DNA of 64,000 bases, taken from Phyllostachys edulis (taxonomy: Eukaryota; Streptophyta; Magnoliopsida; Poales; Poaceae). The position numbers and the translations under genes are program-made. Position 1 is the first letter of the stretch. Every line of letters starts with the position of its first letter. Below the pieces are notes generated by a model. The model saw only the letters and a list, made by a program, of their open reading frames with translations. It did not search any database and was not told where the DNA came from. Shown here piece after piece: positions 25,801-35,780 of this stretch. The DNA lies in NCBI GenBank assembly GCA_036346405.1, contig CM070559.1:43952518-44016517 (forward strand). Reading direction: 5' to 3'.

Positions 25801-25929
25801 GCGAACATCGCTGAAATCGTTGGAACAGAGCGAGCTCATAAAATTCGATCACACCTTGCGCCATTCCCTGAGCAGACGGTCATAAATCCAAATGGGAGTT
25901 TCCACAATGTAGCGATTGAACTTGATTGA
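22836..25929 (+). pseudogene. CACTA-1 second gene: Transposase_24-like plus Ulp1-like protease
   Basis: ATG 22836 aligns with ATG 44816 of CACTA-2. An early section (about 23040-23290) has the ITYDSWK and KNYVEKDLPPFHKYLL features of the plant En/Spm Transposase_24 family. Next is a charged helical stretch at 23830-23990 (ERIRAFEQKQIETFEERI). The last part (about 24990-25929) is a C48 cysteine-protease-like domain: a readable His-Trp at the start of HWILIV near 25289, then VCGYYVCYNMQLL with the nucleophile Cys codon at 25654-25656, ending NPNGSFHNVAIELD and a stop at 25929. Ulp1-type proteases cleave SUMO-like tags. Frames are broken by many one-base gaps, so it is not expected to make protein. 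Confidence 0.75.
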
Positions 25930-26091
25930 GGTAGATTGAACATAATGGTACATGTGTGTAAATTAATGTACATTAATGGTTAAATTTAGTTAATTGATTT
26001 GTGAATTGGATGTGTGCTTGTTTCGAAATGAATGCAATTTTGATGTGCTTCTGAAATGAATGAGAATTGGATGTGCTTGTTTCAGAGGGCA

Positions 26092-26117
26092 TGGCTAGCA
26101 TTTCCTGAGGCTAGCCA
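26092..26117 (+). other. Conserved stem-loop, end of CACTA-1 module 2
   Basis: The same perfect 8-bp stem as at 21990, here with a 10-base loop (ATTTCCTGAG). It is preceded by AGAGGGCA and followed by ATAAACAGAAATAGATTTAG, flanks shared with the CACTA-2 copies. Confidence 0.8.
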
Positions 26118-26149
26118 ATAAACAGAAATAGATTTAGCAATGTAAAGAC

Positions 26150-26560
26150 TACCCGAGACGGTTCAGATGAAAATGCTCGTGATAGTCGACTACCCGACGG
26201 ATGCAGATATGAAACCGCTCGCGATAGTGGATATCACGCACGGTTTCATATACGATCGCTCGGGTAGTCGCATATCACGCACGGTTTCATCTACGGACCG
26301 TCGTGGTAGTCGACTATCACTGCAGCGGTTTTATCTACGGACCGCCTGCGTGGTAGTCGAATATCATCGCGACGATTTTATCTACGCATCGCTGGTGATG
26401 CGACTATCGCTGCACGGTTGCATCTACGCACCGCCTGCGTGATAGTATGTATTATGAGCGGTTCAAAACCGCTCGTGATGACCATTAGCATTCTTGACCC
26501 ATAAACTCGGGCGGCTCACTAACCGCTCAGTGATGGCGTTTTGAACCGTCTGTAAAGGCC
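26150..26560. repeat. CACTA-1 3' subterminal repeats
   Basis: Repeated units with CACGCACGGTTTCAT, CTGCACGGTT and AACCGCTC run to within 20 bases of the terminal inverted repeat. They are the counterpart of 4455-4775, and probable binding sites for the end-binding transposon protein. Confidence 0.8.
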
Positions 26561-26578
26561 TTTTCTGTAGTAGTGGTA

Positions 26579-27975
26579 GTAAAGTCATATAGAGGTTCCA
26601 GTAAATTTCTTTTAGCCATGCAGTAAGTTTTTTTAGTAAACGCATAAAAAAGTTTTTATTTTCAAGACTTATATCATTCTATTACTCTCGTCATCACCAA
26701 GCTACCAGTGAAAACCGTTCGTGAATCGGAGCTTCCAATCAAAAGTTATTGCTAAAACAAGAAAAGAAACATTCATGTACAAAACAAGGAACCAATTGTT
26801 TGCTAGTTGGTTGTCTACTTTTCTGTACTAGTTGGCTAAGATGGCAATAAAGTCATGTGAAGGTTGCAGTAAATACTTTTGTAATAGAACAGTAAAGCTA
26901 TGTGAAGGTTGCAGTAAATCTTTTTGTAACAGAGCAACAAAGTCATGCGGAGGTTGCAGTAAATTTATTTTAGCGATACAGTAAATATTTTTAGTAAACA
27001 TGCATAGAGGTTTTTATTAGTGAGACTTATATCATTCTGTTACCCTTGTCGTCACTGAACTACCGGTGAGAACCGTTTGTGAATCGGCGCTTCCAATCAA
27101 AAGTTATAGCTAAAACAAGAAAAAAAAACATTCATTTATAAAACAAGGAACTAATTGATTGCTAGTTGGTTGTCTACTTGTCTCTACTAGTAGGCTAAGA
27201 TGGCAGTAAAGTCATGTGGAGGATGTAGTAAACCTCTTTTAGCGATGCAGTACATATTTTTTAGTAAACACATACAGAGATTTTTATTTGCGAGACTTGT
27301 ATCATTCTGTTACCCTCGTCGTCACCAAGCTACCGTTGAAAACCACTCGTGAATCGAAGCTTCTAATCAAAAGTTATTGCTAAAACAAGAAAAGACAAAT
27401 TCATGTACAAAATAAGAAATCGATTGTTTGTTAGTTAGTTGTCTACTTGTCTGTACTAGTTGGCTAAGATGACAGTAAAGTCATGTGGAAGTTATAGTAA
27501 ATGTATTTTAGCAATGCAGTAAATATTTTTTTTAGTAAACACATAGAGATGTTTTTATTTGAGAGACTTATATCATTCTGTTAGCCTCGTTCTCACCAAG
27601 CTACCAGTTAAAATCGTTCGTGAATCGAAGCTTCCAATCAAAAGTTATTGCTAAAACAAGAAAATACATGTTCATGTACAAAACAAGGAACCAATTGTTT
27701 GCTAGTTGGTTGTCTACTTGTCTGTACTAGCTGGCTAAGATGGCAGTAAAGTCATGTGGAGGTTGTAGTAAACCTCTTTTAACGATACAGTAAATCTTTT
27801 TTTTAATAATGCACATAAATGTTTTTATTTGCGAGAGTTATATCATTATGTTACCCTCGTCGTCACCAAGCTACTGGTGAAAACTGTTTGTAAATCAGAA
27901 CTTCCAATCAAAAGTTATCGCTAAAAGAAGAAAAGAAACATTCATATACAAAATAGGGAATCGATTGTTTGCTAA
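26579..27975. repeat. ~270-bp tandem array, about five units
   Basis: Each unit contains GGCTAAGATGGCAGTAAAGT, then TTAGTAAACACATAGAG, TATCATTCTGTTACCCTCGT, CCAATCAAAAGTTATTGC and GCTAGTTGGTTGTCTACTTG. Unit starts fall at about 26579, 26843, 27198, 27468 and 27738, and the second unit carries an extra internal duplication of its AGTAAAGTCATG part. The left neighbour of CACTA-1 (ATAAATCTTTTTGTAGCAGT) matches this repeat, so the CACTA landed in a unit. The array is part of the long solo LTR. Confidence 0.88.
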
Positions 27976-28162
27976 TTGGCTTGGTCCATGTATGACATAG
28001 GCGTCGGGGGATCGATTTTTACTGTCAGTATGTATGCTCTTTAGCCATTTTACTGCATATTGCAACGTGACGCGAGCGATTTTATCGTCGATTCCGAGGG
28101 GGCGTCTGGTTGGCCACGCAGGGGGGTTCGTGGGCTAGCATGCCGCGCGCAGCGCAACCCAT

Positions 28163-28176
28163 TCTACAGTATATAT
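28163..28176 (+). promoter_or_regulatory. TATA box of long solo LTR
   Basis: AGTATATATATAGACC lies after a short GC-rich stretch and about 30 bases before the pyrimidine- and CCAACC-rich sequence expected at a plant start site. It is the best candidate promoter of this LTR, facing right, towards the rest of the window. Confidence 0.5.
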
Positions 28177-28708
28177 ATAGACCATTTCGAGCCTGTCAAA
28201 TCCCATTTTCAGCTCCATTCAATCCAACCAAGCACCATTTAAACCCCAACCACCCACACCACTTTTCTTTATAACTTTTTCTGGATTCATTTAATCAATT
28301 TTGTTCCCAGCTCGCCCTTGATGAGCCTAGACATATTTATTTGATTTTCTTTCACGTTATGATCTAAATTTGAAGATGAAGCTACAGAGGACGTTGATCA
28401 AGACGCAGGAGAAGTAGATCCAGTCAAGGACGACGAACAAGTAGGCAAGTTACATTCCTCGGTCATGTTGAACCCATGTCACTATTATTATTATCATTAC
28501 TTTCATTACGTTATTTATGCCTGTTTATTTACATATGAAATAATAGTTTATAATGACATGATTAATAGTTAATTCCTACCACCCATAAGCCTGATTGTGC
28601 CCTTGTAGGCCATATTCACCTTGACAAGCATAAGTACTAGTATGAAATAAAATTATACTTTGGTAATTGACACACAAATTTTTTACAAACACTAATAAGG
28701 ATGTGTGG

Positions 28709-28955
28709 TCACTCATCAATAGACCTTGCAAAGTAAGTTGAGGGTTGAGGCCAAGAGGGTGGATAGTCACGAGTTAGTTGGTAGTCCATCTCCTCATCTA
28801 ATAGACTTTGGAAAGTAAGTTGAGGATTGAGATCAAGATGGACAACCACGAGTTGGTTGGGAGTCCATCTCCTCACCCAATAGACTCTGGAAAGTAAGTT
28901 GAAGGTAAGACAAGTGGACAACCACTGGATGGTTGAAGGTCTATCTCCTCACTTG
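28709..28955. repeat. 77-79-bp tandem repeat, about three copies
   Basis: ATCTCCTCA(T/C) followed by AATAGACT(T/C)TGGAAAGTA recurs at 28788, 28867 and 28944, with a partial unit before. It lies in the 3' part of the long LTR. Confidence 0.85.
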
Positions 28956-29446
28956 AGACAAAATAAGGACTAGAATCTTGTGCCAAGTAACAGACATAGA
29001 ACTCGCTCAACCATAAGTTTGGTATATCCAACCTAACTTAGTACACTGCTCATTCCGATCAAATATCTACATGTGGGACAGTGGTAGCTGTCCTAGTGGT
29101 AAAGGGGCAGCTGCAGGTTTGAGAAGGGGTGGGACAAGAGTGGGCTTGGAGGGTCACTCGCTGATCTACACAACGGTAGGTCCACTCAACATCGGACCGC
29201 GAATTCCGCTATTGGCCGGTGGTTTTCTGATGGATTTTTGACCAAGAACCTACCGAGTAGAGGCTATAAAGGAAAGAGGTATCTTGTGGGTAAAGTTGCG
29301 CAACTTTGGAGAGTACAATCAATGGTATTCGAATACGACATCCTTCTGGTTAATGGAGCTGTGTTCCTGAGTGATTCCAGCATACGATGCATAAGTAGAG
29401 ATTTTGAGATGTTAATGTGGTAATTATAGATGTTGAAACCCCTCTC

Positions 29447-29468
29447 TTATTATTATTATTATTATTAT
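29447..29468. repeat. (TTA)n microsatellite
   Basis: Seven consecutive TTA/ATT units in the 3' part of the long LTR. Confidence 0.9.
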
Positions 29469-29924
29469 GGTTTTACTCTTTCTAAAATCAAAGTGTTTTA
29501 CCTCAAAGAATGCATCCACACTCATACTATGGTAAAACCTCAACGATCAAATGAAATCCTGGCAAATAATTAAATAGCTTTCTCATGTGGCTTGCTGAGT
29601 ACGTTATGTACTCAAACTTGCTTAATTTTCATCAGAAGGTGTATAAGAGGAATGAAGGATACATTAGAGAACGTGTTTGGGTTACGACCACACTCAAGCT
29701 TTCCTGTGGGAGTTCTTTGGCTCTTCTGATTGTAAGTTAAAGTTTTGAGCTTGAATTGCCCACTCAGCTGTTGCAAAATAGCCATTCGGCCATATTTGAA
29801 TCAAATTAATGCATTTTTAAGTGCTCATGAACAGGTATGATATCGTTTCTGTCCACAACTGAAATCTTGGGTGGTTGCAGAAACTAGGGTGGTCCTGTTT
29901 GAAAAATAGGGTCGTTACAAAATG

Positions 29925-30313
29925 CACAGTCGTCATACCAATCTCCATGCATAGCAGACCATATCATATGTAGTGGCGAAGCTAGGATGAAAATAGAGGC
30001 TGGTCTCAAATGACTAAGCTAAATTGATACAAACATAGTCTTTTACTCTTGTGTAATCCAAATTCATACTTGAATTGCTTGTGAAATAGTTTCACAAAGT
30101 TTGTTTCTCCATTATTGTAAATCTACGAACAAATACAAGTATACAACTATATTACTAACTATACAAAAATATATGGCTATATGCTAAAGAGCAAAGAGTG
30201 AAAAAAAATCAACTGATCAAGAAGACAAGAATATATACCACCAAATGGCAGGCTAGCTAGCTGTCCAGTACCCATCTCCAGTCCAGGCAAATCGGCAAAT
30301 CCAGCAGCCCGCC
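29925..30313. other. Spacer between the two solo LTRs
   Basis: AT-rich DNA with no coding frame. ATGTAGTGGCGAAGCTAGGA at about 29969 resembles a phrase common in grass intergenic DNA. Its last bases joined to 32151 onward reconstitute an uninterrupted GC-rich sequence (GCAGCCCGCCCGCGCACC). Confidence 0.4.
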
Positions 30314-30685
30314 TGAAAGAGATCACGGGAAGGCTACGAGAGCACAAAACAAAAAGTTACCGCACTACCAAGGAACCTCCGCTAGTAATAGATCACAAGA
30401 TTACCACTAGACGCACTGAATCGTAGCGGAAGTAGAGTCGATGTAGCAATTTGATGTAGTCGTGGTCGTTCTTGCCGCGTGTCTTCTCCTCCGAGTGGTC
30501 GTCACGAGATGCGGATCGTCCTAGTGCTAATGCTTCGCAACAACACGTCCAAGGTATCCACACGTATGGGGGTAGGGACACTACGCGCTGGAGTGCTAGC
30601 GCCGGCGACGTGGTTGAGGAAGGCGTGGCTCTTAGGGTATCGGGAGTTCTTCCAAAACTTCGATCATCACCCTATGCCACCACCC

Positions 30686-30698
30686 CTCTATTTATAGG
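30686..30698 (-). promoter_or_regulatory. TATA box of the BARE-type LTR
   Basis: On the minus strand this reads CCTATAAATAGAG, an ideal plant TATA box, about 1.45 kb into the LTR where the Copia promoter is expected. Confidence 0.65.
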
Positions 30699-30978
30699 CA
30701 TCCAAGATGAGACTCATAGCCTACGAGAATTCGGATCACCATCCAAATCAAATCTCAGCCCTTTAAGTGTGTGACCTTATGGGTTCATGTGTGATCGGTT
30801 GTGATTCGGAAACCCTTTTCGACCACGAGTCGTTAGCGGTACTTAACAACACATAACGATTCCCAAACACACAAAGAATATATCGGACGAACCTTAATGC
30901 AATATGATCTATGACCAGGTCTTTATTACTTTCGAACAACTCGTAACTCCTTACGACCAGTTGGTGATTATGTTCTCT

Positions 30979-31377
30979 CCACGACCACCTAGGAGGTCTC
31001 TTCCACGACCACCTAGGAGGTCTTCCACGACCGCCCGGGAGGTCTTCTAGGAGGTCCTCCAGGACCACCTAGGAGGTCTTCCACGACCACCTGGGAGGTT
31101 TGCTAGGAGGTCCTCTAGGACCACCCGAGAGGTCTTCTAGGACCACCTGGGAGGTCTTCCAGGAGGTCCTCCAGGACCACCCGGGAGGTCTTCTAGGACC
31201 ACCTAGGAGGTCTTCCACGACCACCTTGGAGGTCTTCCAGGAGGTCCTCCAGGACCACCCAGGAGGTCTTCTACGACCACCTAGGAGGTCTTCCAGAAGG
31301 TCATCCAGGACCACCCGGGAGGTCTTCCACAACCATCTAGGAGGTCTTTCAGGACCACCCGGGAGGTCTTCTAGGAG
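30979..31377. repeat. Palindromic minisatellite in the LTR
   Basis: About 20 units of roughly 18-24 bp built on CCACGACCACC(T/C)(A/G)GGAGGTCTT alternate CACGACC, CAGGACC and CTAGGACC versions. Each unit contains GACCACCTAGGAGGTC, an almost perfect inverted repeat. Open frames through it on both strands encode only repeat peptides and are not genes. Confidence 0.88.
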
Positions 31378-32150
31378 TGGAGAACATATATCAATCGTAC
31401 GACCTGTTTGTGTATTATCCCTTTGCCTCACGACATCTGGTTGAACTCCAGGTGAGATTAAGTCATCCATGGGCTGTTCAATACCTTCTCGATCAAGTGT
31501 CGAATAACTTCATGTGGTCGACACTTTGACCACCTGTGGCATGGCCATGCACTTTCTTTATTCAACCACAACGAGGGGCCCAGAGACATCTCTCCTGTTA
31601 TGTTAGGAGGGCAAATCCATGTCAGGCCGGTCACATTTCTCCCTATATTTCATAGTATGCCGAAAACTACCTTTATAACTACCCATTACGGTGTAGCGTT
31701 TGGCGACCCTAAGAGTGCTATTACACACGCGAGAAACCATCTTGATCACAGTCTAAGGATTATACATCATCATTGCTTGAGACCAACTGATGACACACGA
31801 AATCATAACAATCTCAACAGTGTCTCAAGGTGGGTCTTTTCCAACACCATGTTCTCTAACATGTGTCCATACTATTGGTTTGATATCTCCATATCTATGA
31901 TTCGTGAAACATAGTCATCAACCAATACATATGCTAGTCTATTCATATGTGTCCTCATATGTTTATGACCAGGGAGCATTTAAGAGTAATCATCGCATAA
32001 ATATAGTGTTTCACAATCAAGTCACATACTTCATAAAAAATATTATCGATATTATTCTGGGAACAAGATAACATATTATCTAATGTCATGAACATAATGA
32101 AATATAACAATCTCTTATGATTGCCTCTAGGGCATATCTCCCACACCGCC

Positions 32151-32513
32151 CGCGCACCACCTCCTCCTCGGCTCCTTCAACGTCTTCGCCGTCCGGTCAC
32201 CTCCACCCCCGGCAGACATCGCGTGGCCCGGGCTCGTCGCGCCGCTTCCACGGCCGACGGCCGCGCCTCCTCAGCTCCTCGAGCTGCCGCCTCAGGCCTC
32301 CGGCTTCTCCACTCGGCCACGTGACCACGCCCCTCCCCGGTGTATACTCAATCACATGGCTCTCGTGACTGCCAAAAAATTCTTCTCTCACAGTGCATAG
32401 GGATGCATGCGAATTCCCTGTAGCTAGCTAGATAGCATCAGAGTGTGGATAAGCTGAAGTTGTACTATACGTGCTGGCGATGCATGCAGTAGCCAGGGCT
32501 AGTAGGGTGGAAT
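32151..32513. other. Short GC-rich host-like segment
   Basis: About 200 bases of CT/GC-rich DNA with a Pro/Ser/Arg-coding bias may be a former exon or 5' leader, but no protein is recognisable. The rest is ordinary intergenic DNA. Confidence 0.35.
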
Positions 32514-33900
32514 TTTTGGTCTAAATGGCACCGTTTCGGCCGGTTTTTGCAAATGAGGCTCTCCTCGCGCGGTATTACCAAATATGATAGCCCGGACGTG
32601 CCTCACACTAACACATGTGCAATTCTGGTCGCCCCTACCCCGGAGAGGGCTTGTCCATTGGTGCATGCACGAACGGGCCAAAATCCGTGCGTCCCTCGCC
32701 CGGTTGCTTCTTCGCCCAACACGTGTCTCGTACGCACTCTCATTGTTCAGACAATGCCGCCTCCTTATGCCCATCACCCGAACCGCACGCATGCCACCCA
32801 GAGAAGTTGTGTCCATGCGCCCTTCTCCTGGACAAGTCGTGTTCGCACAAGTGTCACCCGGAGAAGCCTCCTTTGCACGCCCAACACCCGGACTAGCCGC
32901 ATGTCGCCCGACTGGCTGGCTCTGCTAGTCCCTCCTCGCCCAAGCCTCGCCCAGGCGCACCACGTTGGTCTTCCCTGCCCCGAATTCCCCATCGCGGCCA
33001 TTGATGTCTCTGCATGCAGATGCATGCAAGCATGCAAGCCTCGCGTGCGGGAGGGAATTCGATTCCTCCTGTCGCGGCTATAAATTAAGGGGCGACGGTG
33101 AGACGGTTCACAAACTCTCATCCTCGCTTACTCGCTTTCTCATTCTCGCTTGTTCTATCGATTTCATTTTCACAGACGATTAAATATTGTTTATGGCCAT
33201 CATTAGCAGCCATATCAGTAGGTAATTTTTTTTCTCATACGTATTTTCTTTATTAATTTTGTAGTTAGTTAATTAGTCGTAGTTAAATGTTCGTAGTTAA
33301 TTAGTTGTACTTATTTAGGCATTATTAATTTAGTCGTTTTCAAATTTTCATAATAAATTTTGTGTGAGTTTATTAGTCGTAATTAATTAGTCGTAGTTAA
33401 ATTAATCTTCGTAATTAATTATTTGTAATTATTTAGTGTTAGTTAATTAATTATTAAGTAAATAATTAGTTGGAATTAATTAGTTATAGTTCATTAAGTC
33501 TTAATTAATTAGCCGTAATTAATTTAGTCGTAGTTAATCGATGTAATTAATTTAGTACCCTTATTAAGTCCTAATTAATTTAGTGGCCTTGTTAAGCCGT
33601 AATTATTTTTTTTGTAATTAATCTGTTGTAATAAATTAATCGTAATTATTTTAGTGCTATTTAATTCATCGTAATTAATTTAGTCTGAATAATATAGTTG
33701 TCATCATTAGGTCGTAATTATTTATTTCTAATTTATTTGTGATAATTAATTAGTCCTAATTAATTTAGTGGTATTGAATCACTCGTATCAATTTAGTCAC
33801 AACTAATTTAGCCATACCTAATTAGTGTACATTAATTTGTTATCTGTATTTAGTCGTAATTTTCAATTTATAGTAATTCATCATCATTATCAATCTATTC
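32514..33900. repeat. Left terminal inverted repeat of the MULE
   Basis: The outer 600 bases are GC-rich with repeated CACCCGGA and GGAGAAG motifs. They then change to an AT-rich stretch dominated by TTAGTCGTAATTAATT-like words (about 33255-33860). A TATA-like CTATAAATTAAGG near 33079 could drive genes inside the element. Confidence 0.65.
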
Positions 33901-33934
33901 ACTAATAATCTGTCTCTTTCATCTCTTGCAAGCC

Positions 33935-34480
33935 ATGCTTCTACCGAAGCTCCTGAAACCCTTCTACGACGAGAATCACCGGTGCAGGTCGTGGATCACC
34001 GGGGACGCGGATGGCCCTCTACCCCTCGTGCTTAGGTCCGGGAGGGATTACTGGTAGCTCGATGCTCACTATGTCCCAATCCTTCTGGACACAGGCTTGT
34101 TGCCCTTTGCGATGCTGCTCTTGGTCGGACGCCTCTTCACACTAGACGATAGTGTGATGTCAGCACTTGTCGACAGATGGAGACCCGAGACACACACCTT
34201 CTACTTTCGGTGGGGTGAGATGACGGTGACTCTCTAGGACGTCTCATTCTTGACCGGCCTCTCGATCAGGGGTGAGCCACTTGTTCCAAGCTGTCCACCG
34301 GTGGACTAGAAGGCCCAGTTGGGGCATCGATTCGGCATACATGTCCCGAACAGTACCTGTGGCGTCCCTTGGACTTGGCTAAGGAATTTCAGTCAATGCT
34401 CGGAGGATGCACCTGATGAGATGTTTAGTTTGTCCTGAATATTTATTTCGCCTACATCATTCTGTCTTGCAGCCAGGGAG
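33935..34480 (+). pseudogene. Plant mobile domain (PMD, PF10536-like) gene, decayed
   Basis: From ATG 33935 the frame reads through LDTGLLPFAMLLLVGR, SALVDRWRPETHTFYFRWGE and MTVTL-stop-DVSFLTGLSI. It then gives WLRNFSQCSEDAPDE at about 34375. This is the signature of the plant mobile domain of MAIN/MAIL1-type proteins and of many plant transposons (the VDRWRPETHTF and GEMTVTLQDV blocks). In-frame TAG codons lie at codon 44, in place of the Gln of TLQDV, and at the end of the PPVD segment. The rest of the domain (about another 200 residues) is not readable. PMD proteins in Arabidopsis affect silencing and genome stability; the role of transposon-borne copies is unknown. Its neighbour is the MURA gene on the opposite strand. 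Confidence 0.75.
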
Positions 34481-35346
34481 CAACTGATGAGGGTCATCCA
34501 TCAACTGATGAGGATACGGCCCTCCTAGCTCTTGCCAGGGAGCAATACACAGCGCCAGGGTTTGGACTATGGCACCCAGGACACCCACCCCTATCGTACG
34601 TTGACTAGTAAGGAGTACTGTACGAAGGGCAGAGCTCCTCCGAGGTCGCTGGCACATCGCACGGCCAAGGTCAGAGCTCCTCCACACCATGGGACTTGCA
34701 GACAGCGTATCTGGCGGGCGGACAATCCGGGCGTGGATTTCTTGATTCCTTGATTAATGACATGATTGTAGGTGACAACTAGTTTGCATTACTCAACTGG
34801 ACGACATTGACATTGGACAGACTCAGCTGGGCCAGAGTCAGCTTGTTGATGCAATTCTGTCCACTCAATGGTCTCTGTACCCCCTCCGAACCGATACGCG
34901 TTCTCTGGACTGGCTAACGTATCCCACGAGACATGCTCGATGCAAAACTAGGACATGCACGCAAACACAAAAGCAACGAGCAGAGAGTGACTCAGATGAG
35001 TGAGCCAAATTGTATCCCGTGTGTAATTACACTACATATATGTTATGCGCTTTTGTTGTGCTATATTTGTATGCATATTTTGTATGTTATGTGTGTATTG
35101 TCAGAGTAAATCGGTTCCAAACTAACATGAATCAAAAAACACCGAGATTCACATGAAATCATGAAATCACGAGAGTTTGGACATTTCATGTGGAGTTGCA
35201 ATCTAAAATTTGAAAAATAAATTTCATGAAATTTAGGAATACACTATGTAATTTGCAAATTAAATGTAGCGCGTGGTTTGGTACACGCAAGATACACGTA
35301 CGACGCTTTTGGGGGATCGAAATTAATCTTTGCACCACATCAGCCC
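34481..35346. other. MULE interior without recognisable gene
   Basis: Probably decayed 3' part of the PMD gene and spacer. The fragment DEDTALLALAREQYTAPG (about 34490-34560) is open but not assignable. Confidence 0.35.
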
Positions 35347-35780
35347 CTTCCCCTTGTCTCGCAATTGCCCAAGTCGGCGGCGAGTGTCGAAGTCATCCAT
35401 GTTCTGCGACACGGGCTGGACGATTACATGATGTTAGCAGAACATAAGACCAAATGCATAATCAGTATGCAAATTGTACATAACTCACCTATTTGAGATG
35501 GAGTGCGGAAAGGCGACTGGAAACATTACGACGACCGTCGACATCAGTAGCAGGAGCCTTCCCCTTGTCTTGGGACTGTCCACGTCGGTGGCGAGTGTCG
35601 AAGTCATCCATGTTTTGCGAGACGGGCTGGACGATTGCATGATATTAGCAGAACGAAATGCCAAATACATAACCAGGATGCAAATTATACATAACTCGCA
35701 TCTTCGATATGGAGTGTTCCCAGGTGACGGGAAAAGCTACTACAGCCACCGCTCTCAGTAGCAGAAGCCTTCCCCTTGTC
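35347..35780. repeat. 211-bp tandem repeat, two full copies plus start of a third
   Basis: CTTCCCCTTGTC occurs at 35347, 35558 and 35769, exactly 211 bases apart. Between them GAGTGTCGAAGTCATCCATG, GGGCTGGACGATT and ACATAACTC repeat with scattered substitutions but no length change. It lies between the PMD gene and the MURA gene, in the 3' flank of MURA. It was presumably formed by slippage or unequal exchange. Confidence 0.88.

Larger units (their letters stand above)
4427..26575 (+). mobile_element. CACTA-1: CACTA (En/Spm) transposon with nested retrotransposon
   Basis: The left end CACTACTACGAAATGC and the right end, which read inward is CACTACTACAGAAAAGGCC, form the terminal inverted repeats. 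A perfect 3-bp target duplication GTA flanks them (4424-4426 and 26576-26578), as expected for CACTA elements. In order it carries a subterminal repeat block, a TNPD transposase pseudogene, a conserved hairpin, an internal copy of the subterminal repeats, a second gene (Transposase_24-like region plus Ulp1-like protease), the hairpin again and the terminal repeat block. A 13.2-kb gypsy element sits inside TNPD. Without it the CACTA is about 8.9 kb, similar to CACTA-2 (9.5 kb). It landed in a unit of the ~270-bp repeat array of the long LTR. Confidence 0.92.
30314..32145 (-). mobile_element. Solo LTR of BARE/RIRE1/Angela-type Copia element
   Basis: Read on the minus strand it begins TGTGGGAGATATGCCCTAGA, close to the well-known start TGTTGGAAATATGCCCTAGA of BARE-1/RIRE1/Angela LTRs, and ends CTCTTTCA. 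A perfect duplication CCGCC flanks it (30309-30313 and 32146-32150). Its 1832-bp length matches the 1.8-kb LTR of BARE-1. No internal domain or second LTR is present, so it formed by LTR-LTR recombination. It contains a TATA box and a minisatellite (separate entries). Minus orientation means its promoter points left, away from the bHLH gene. Confidence 0.9.

Noticed and set aside
30979..31377. Regular repeats with spacers, CRISPR-like at first sight
   Set aside because: Units and spacers are all versions of the same word, the genome is a plant, and the array lies in an LTR: a minisatellite.
31069..31470. 133-codon minus-strand frame with Leu-Glu-Asp/Pro-Pro-Arg-Trp repeats
   Set aside because: It is produced by the minisatellite; the plus strand is equally open.
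32547..33083. 178-codon frame with Cys/His/Arg repeats
   Set aside because: It falls in the MULE inverted repeat, where the CACCCGGA words repeat, and no domain is recognisable.
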